This document shows positions 61,125 to 64,000 of a stretch of DNA of 64,000 nt, one piece after another. Origin of the DNA: Caulobacter segnis ATCC 21756 (GTDB lineage Bacteria; Pseudomonadota; Alphaproteobacteria; Caulobacterales; Caulobacteraceae). The number at the start of each line of letters is the position of its first letter. Position 1 is the stretch's first letter. The stretch covers positions 620,001-684,000 of the forward strand of contig NC_014100.1 of NCBI RefSeq assembly GCF_000092285.1, in the 5' to 3' direction. A program made the translations under genes and the position numbers. The notes under the pieces are model-generated. The model did no database searches. It saw only the letters and a program-made list of their open reading frames with translations, and was not told where the DNA came from.

Positions 61125-62432
61125 CTACTTCGCCAAATCCGCGGGCGTCGTCGGCTCGCTGATCACGCGTTCCATGGCCGCCCAGCGCGCGGACTCGCTC
61201 TTGCCCGTGCGTTCGACGTGGGCGCGGACCAGGTCCTGACCCAGGCTGTAGTTGATGATGTAGGCGCGGTAGGCCTCGATGAACGACAGGCGCTTCTCGG
61301 CGCGGGCCACGGACGTCAGTCCGTACTTGGCCAGGGCCTTCACGGCCTGCGGCTTGGTCATCTTGCCGTCCAGATAGGCCGCCGCGATGGTGATCTCGCT
61401 CTGGGCCAGGGCGGCCTTGGCGTCCATCAGCGCGCCATAGGCCGCCGCCGTCTTGGGATCCAGGCCCGCCAGCGGATAGAGCTTGTCGCGCTCGAAGTCG
61501 GTCTTGGTCTTGCCGGGGAAGGCCAGGGCGATGCCGTAGTTGGCGCTGCCCTCGGCGATCAGCGACTGCGGCGAGAACAGCGGATAGACGCTGAACTCCA
61601 CCCAGCCCTTGCCCTTGGTCAGCTTCTCTTCCAGCAGGGCGTTCAGCACGTGGTGGCCCGGATAGCCCTCGTGGCAGCCCAGGTCCAAGGCGCGGCTGAT
61701 GTAGATCGGCAGGTCGGTGTTGATCTCGATCAGGCTGTGGGCGCCGCCCTGGTACCAGTTGTAGCCGCTCCAGGGCTTCTTGGTGACGAACGACAGGTCG
61801 AAGCGCTCGCCCTCGGGCAGCTTGATGTGCTCTTCGGTCTTGGCCTTGCAGGCGGCGATGCCGGCCTTCATCACCGGCTCGAGGCGGTCGGTCGGGATCA
61901 CGTAATTGGCCTGGAACGCGTCAACGCGGGCGGCCAGATCACCCTTGCCGGGGACCAGCTTGTCGAGGCGCGCCAGGATCGGATCGTAGGTGTTCAGCGG
62001 CTTGATCGCGGGACGGACGCCGAACAGGCCCTGGGCCTCGTCCTGGAAGCTGAACTTGTCGCCGGCCAGCATGGCCAGCCGCGTCTGCGCCGCCTTGACC
62101 TGACCTTTCAGGAACAGCTTGCGGCGGCGCTGGTCGGCGGTGAGCTGCTTGTCCGGCGCATGCGCCAGCAGGTCCTGCAGGCGATCGGCTTCCTTGCGCA
62201 GCACCGAGACCGGGCGCGGCGCCAGCTTGGCGGCGGTCTGATATTCGCGGGGACCATAGTAGGCGTCGACATAGCCGGGTTCGCGCTCTCCGGCCTCTAG
62301 GGTCAGGCGCACGAAGTCGACGGCGATCTTGTCCAGCAGTTCGGAGCCGGGCGAGGCGAGGGCGGGCGAGATGGCGCCGAGTGACAGCGTGGCGATGGCC
62401 GCGAGGGACGCGGCGGCGTGGCGGAACGTCAT
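61125..62432 (-). CDS. Secreted DUF885-family zinc-peptidase-like protein
   Basis: A 435-residue protein with a signal peptide (MTFRHAAASLAAIATLSLGA, ending near SPALA). The active-site motif HEGYPGHH lies near residues 253-260, the H-E-x-x-x-x-H-H pattern of the DUF885 group. The Glu-containing LIAEGSANYG segment about 40 residues later is a further metal-ligand candidate. The substrate is unknown. The ATG at 62432 follows GGGTGAG; an ATG-like start further up would precede the signal peptide. Confidence 0.85.
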   Translation of the reverse strand: MTFRHAAASLAAIATLSLGAISPALASPGSELLDKIAVDFVRLTLEAGEREPGYVDAYYGPREYQTAAKLAPRPVSVLRKEADRLQDLLAHAPDKQLTADQRRRKLFLKGQVKAAQTRLAMLAGDKFSFQDEAQGLFGVRPAIKPLNTYDPILARLDKLVPGKGDLAARVDAFQANYVIPTDRLEPVMKAGIAACKAKTEEHIKLPEGERFDLSFVTKKPWSGYNWYQGGAHSLIEINTDLPIYISRALDLGCHEGYPGHHVLNALLEEKLTKGKGWVEFSVYPLFSPQSLIAEGSANYGIALAFPGKTKTDFERDKLYPLAGLDPKTAAAYGALMDAKAALAQSEITIAAAYLDGKMTKPQAVKALAKYGLTSVARAEKRLSFIEAYRAYIINYSLGQDLVRAHVERTGKSESARWAAMERVISEPTTPADLAK

Positions 62433-62501
62433 GATACTCACCCGAACGATCGAAGGCGGCACGCTGCACCGTTCCGCCCCGGTTCGGCAAGCTCGGCCGT
62501 T

Positions 62502-63572
62502 CTAGCCTCGCGCGGCGACCGCCAGGGCGGGGAAGTCGCTGAACACCCCGTCGACGCCCGCCGCGTACAGCGCCTTCAGCACCGCGATGGCGTCGCCGTG
62601 CTGGGCCAGGAAGGCCGGGTCCTTGGGATCGCCTTTCCGCAAGGTCGCGGGCAGGAAGTAGTTCTCGGCGCGCACCGTCCAGGGGTGGACGACGAGGCCC
62701 GCGGCGTGGGCGTTCTTGACGAGGTCGGTGGCCGGCAGCAGGGCGTTGGCGTCCTGCGGGACGACCATGGTCTTTTCCGGGCCCAGGCCGTCGGCGTAGA
62801 CGGCCACGTCCTTCAGGCCCTGGGCGGTGACGAGGTCGGCGTACTTGACGGTCGGCAGGTCGGCGGGCCCGCCTTCGCCGGCGACCAGGAACACCAGGCG
62901 CGCGGGGGTCTTGGCCCGCAGGCGCTTGAGAGGCCCGACTTCGAAGCACTGCACGAACACCGGCGCGGTGGCCGAGTTCAGGTCCAGCGCCTTCAGCTTG
63001 GCGACGAGGCGGTCCTCGGTGGGCAGGCCGATCGAGGCGAAATAGGTCGGGTGCTTCAGCTCGGGATAGACGCCGATCGTCCGGCCGGTGCGCTGGCTGC
63101 CGGCGCGGGCGATGGCGACCACTTCCTCGAAGGTCAGCAACTGGGCCTGGCCGTCATAGGCGGTGTTGGCGGGGCGCAACTGCGGCAGGCGTTCGCGGGC
63201 GCGCAGGGTCTTCAGCTCGGCGAGGGTGAAGTCCTCGGTGAACCAGCCGGTGACCGACTGGCCGTCGATGGTCTTGGTGGCCTTGCGGGCGGCGAACTCG
63301 GGGCGGCTGGCGACGTCGGTCGTGCCGCCGATCTCGTTCTCGTGGCGCGCGACGAGGTGGCCGTCCTTGGTGGGGACCAGGTCCGGCTCGATGAAGTCCG
63401 CGCCCTGCTCGATGGCGCGCTCATAGGCCAGGACTGTGTGCTCGGGGCGCTCGCCGCTGCAGCCGCGGTGGCCGATGACGATCGGCTTGCGGCTCTGGGC
63501 GCGGGCGAAGCCCGGAAGGAACGTGCCGGCGAGGGCGGCGGTGGTCAGGGCGCGACGGGTCAGCAGGGTCAT
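62502..63572 (-). CDS. Glycerophosphodiester phosphodiesterase, probably Tat-exported
   Basis: A 356-residue GDPD-fold enzyme that splits glycerophosphodiesters into glycerol 3-phosphate and an alcohol. Catalytic and metal residues are His35/Arg36 and Glu41 (GHRGCSGERPEH), Glu62/Asp64 (FIEPDLVPTKDG) and His77 (ARHENE). Its N-terminus (MTLLTRRALTTAALAGTFLP) has a twin-arginine pair before a hydrophobic stretch ending GFARA, which suggests Tat export to the periplasm. It precedes the DUF885 gene on the same strand. Confidence 0.9.
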   Translation of the reverse strand: MTLLTRRALTTAALAGTFLPGFARAQSRKPIVIGHRGCSGERPEHTVLAYERAIEQGADFIEPDLVPTKDGHLVARHENEIGGTTDVASRPEFAARKATKTIDGQSVTGWFTEDFTLAELKTLRARERLPQLRPANTAYDGQAQLLTFEEVVAIARAGSQRTGRTIGVYPELKHPTYFASIGLPTEDRLVAKLKALDLNSATAPVFVQCFEVGPLKRLRAKTPARLVFLVAGEGGPADLPTVKYADLVTAQGLKDVAVYADGLGPEKTMVVPQDANALLPATDLVKNAHAAGLVVHPWTVRAENYFLPATLRKGDPKDPAFLAQHGDAIAVLKALYAAGVDGVFSDFPALAVAARG

Positions 63573-63610
63573 GGGGCGCGATTTAGCGCGCGGATGTGAC
63601 GGTTTGGCTA

Positions 63611-63742
63611 GGGGGAACGCCCCCTCCGTCACGGCGCGTATTCGCGCCGCGCCACCTCCCCCGCGATGCGGGTGAGGAGGGAGCGTTATCATCCTCCCCC
63701 GTAAAACGGGGGAGGGGGACCGCGAAGCGGTGGAGGGGGCGC
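63611..63742. repeat. About 130-bp multi-stem intergenic repeat, second full copy
   Basis: It has the same order of stems as the copy at 58297: CCCCCTCCGTC, CCACCTCCCCCG, GGGTGAGGAGGGAGC, CCTCCCCCGTAAAACGGGGG and GGAGGGGGCGC. It lies between the GDPD gene and the inositol phosphatase gene, both leftward. Confidence 0.8.
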
Positions 63743-63753
63743 TGAGTCGGACT

Positions 63754-64000
63754 CTAAGCCGCCCGCAGGCGTTCCAGGATCTGCGGGTGCAGGTCCTGGT
63801 TCGAGGCCAGGATCGACTTGCCGGACACGAGGTCGAGATCGCTCTCGTCGATCGTGGAGATCTTGCCGCCCGATTCCTGGATCATCAGGATCCCGGCCGC
63901 GACATCCCACGGATTGAGGTTGCGCTCCCAGTAGGCGTCGAAGCGGCCGGCGGCGACCCAGGCGAGATCCAGGGCGGCCGAGCCGAAGCGGCGCACGCCG
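63754..64000 (-). CDS. Inositol monophosphatase family protein, 5' part cut by the window
   Basis: Only the C-terminal 81 residues are inside the window. They read VRRFGSAALDLAWVAAGRFD, then NPWDVAAGILMIQESGGKI, the W-D-x-A-A-G signature of inositol monophosphatases with its metal-ligand Asp, and end in ERLRAA. Family members (SuhB/CysQ type) dephosphorylate inositol 1-phosphate or related sugar phosphates; which one applies here cannot be decided. Confidence 0.88.
   Translation of the reverse strand, partial: GVRRFGSAALDLAWVAAGRFDAYWERNLNPWDVAAGILMIQESGGKISTIDESDLDLVSGKSILASNQDLHPQILERLRAA

Overview
The window is a high-GC stretch of a Caulobacter-type alphaproteobacterial chromosome. This is inferred from near-textbook copies of lineage markers: GapR, TacA, RcdA, TrcR, a DgcA-like cyclase with an RESD inhibitory site, a split PntAA/PntAB/PntB transhydrogenase, UrcA and COQ9. 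Codon use looks uniform, and I see no phage, integrase, transposase, tRNA, rRNA or CRISPR array.

Layout. 0-1.1 kb: a partial secreted protein and three tiny genes, two of them DUF3606. 1.1-1.86 kb: a long non-coding gap with repeats and stem-loops. 1.9-8.1 kb: a regulatory-domain methyltransferase, a zinc-ribbon peptide, a feruloyl-CoA synthetase-like enzyme and a membrane M28 peptidase. 8.3-18.5 kb: two TonB-dependent receptors. The first has a TetR-like operator and sits divergent from SelO; the second is the target gene of a FecI-FecR-FecA signalling operon. A polysaccharide-deacetylase/glycosyltransferase pair lies between them. 18.8-22.9 kb: an epimerase, a lytic transglycosylase, rpmJ plus a HAD phosphatase under a clear sigma-70 promoter, and a beta-hydroxyacid dehydrogenase. 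23-26.2 kb: gapR, two uncharacterised genes and tacA. 26.3-33.5 kb: peptidase pepF overlapping an ABC1 kinase, an ECF sigma/4-TM partner pair, and a thioesterase-hydrolase-glycosyltransferase run. 33.5-37.3 kb: an oxidase subunit IV and the transhydrogenase operon, then UrcA. 37.7-46.7 kb: envelope and ubiquinone genes (M23 peptidase, COQ9, UbiX) mixed with cell-cycle and signalling genes (rcdA, trcR, a receiver protein, the diguanylate cyclase). 46.9-52.6 kb: purEK, an acyltransferase, and an XRE/DUF2975 pair facing an ABC exporter across repeated operator-like sites. 52.6-64 kb: a racemase, a secreted GH92 mannosidase, PBP1A, UPF0260, rpmE, an MsbA-like exporter, a DUF885 protein, a GDPD enzyme and a partial inositol phosphatase.

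The most notable points are: the divergent XRE-DUF2975/ABC module with two AT-rich operator-like repeats; apparent CTG start codons for rpsU and the FecA-like receptor; a dispersed intergenic repeat family of about 130 bp with several stem-loops; a structured non-coding candidate near 1.5 kb; and a dense set of cell-cycle regulators with CtrA-box-like sites. Functions are assigned by motif recognition only; no database search was run.
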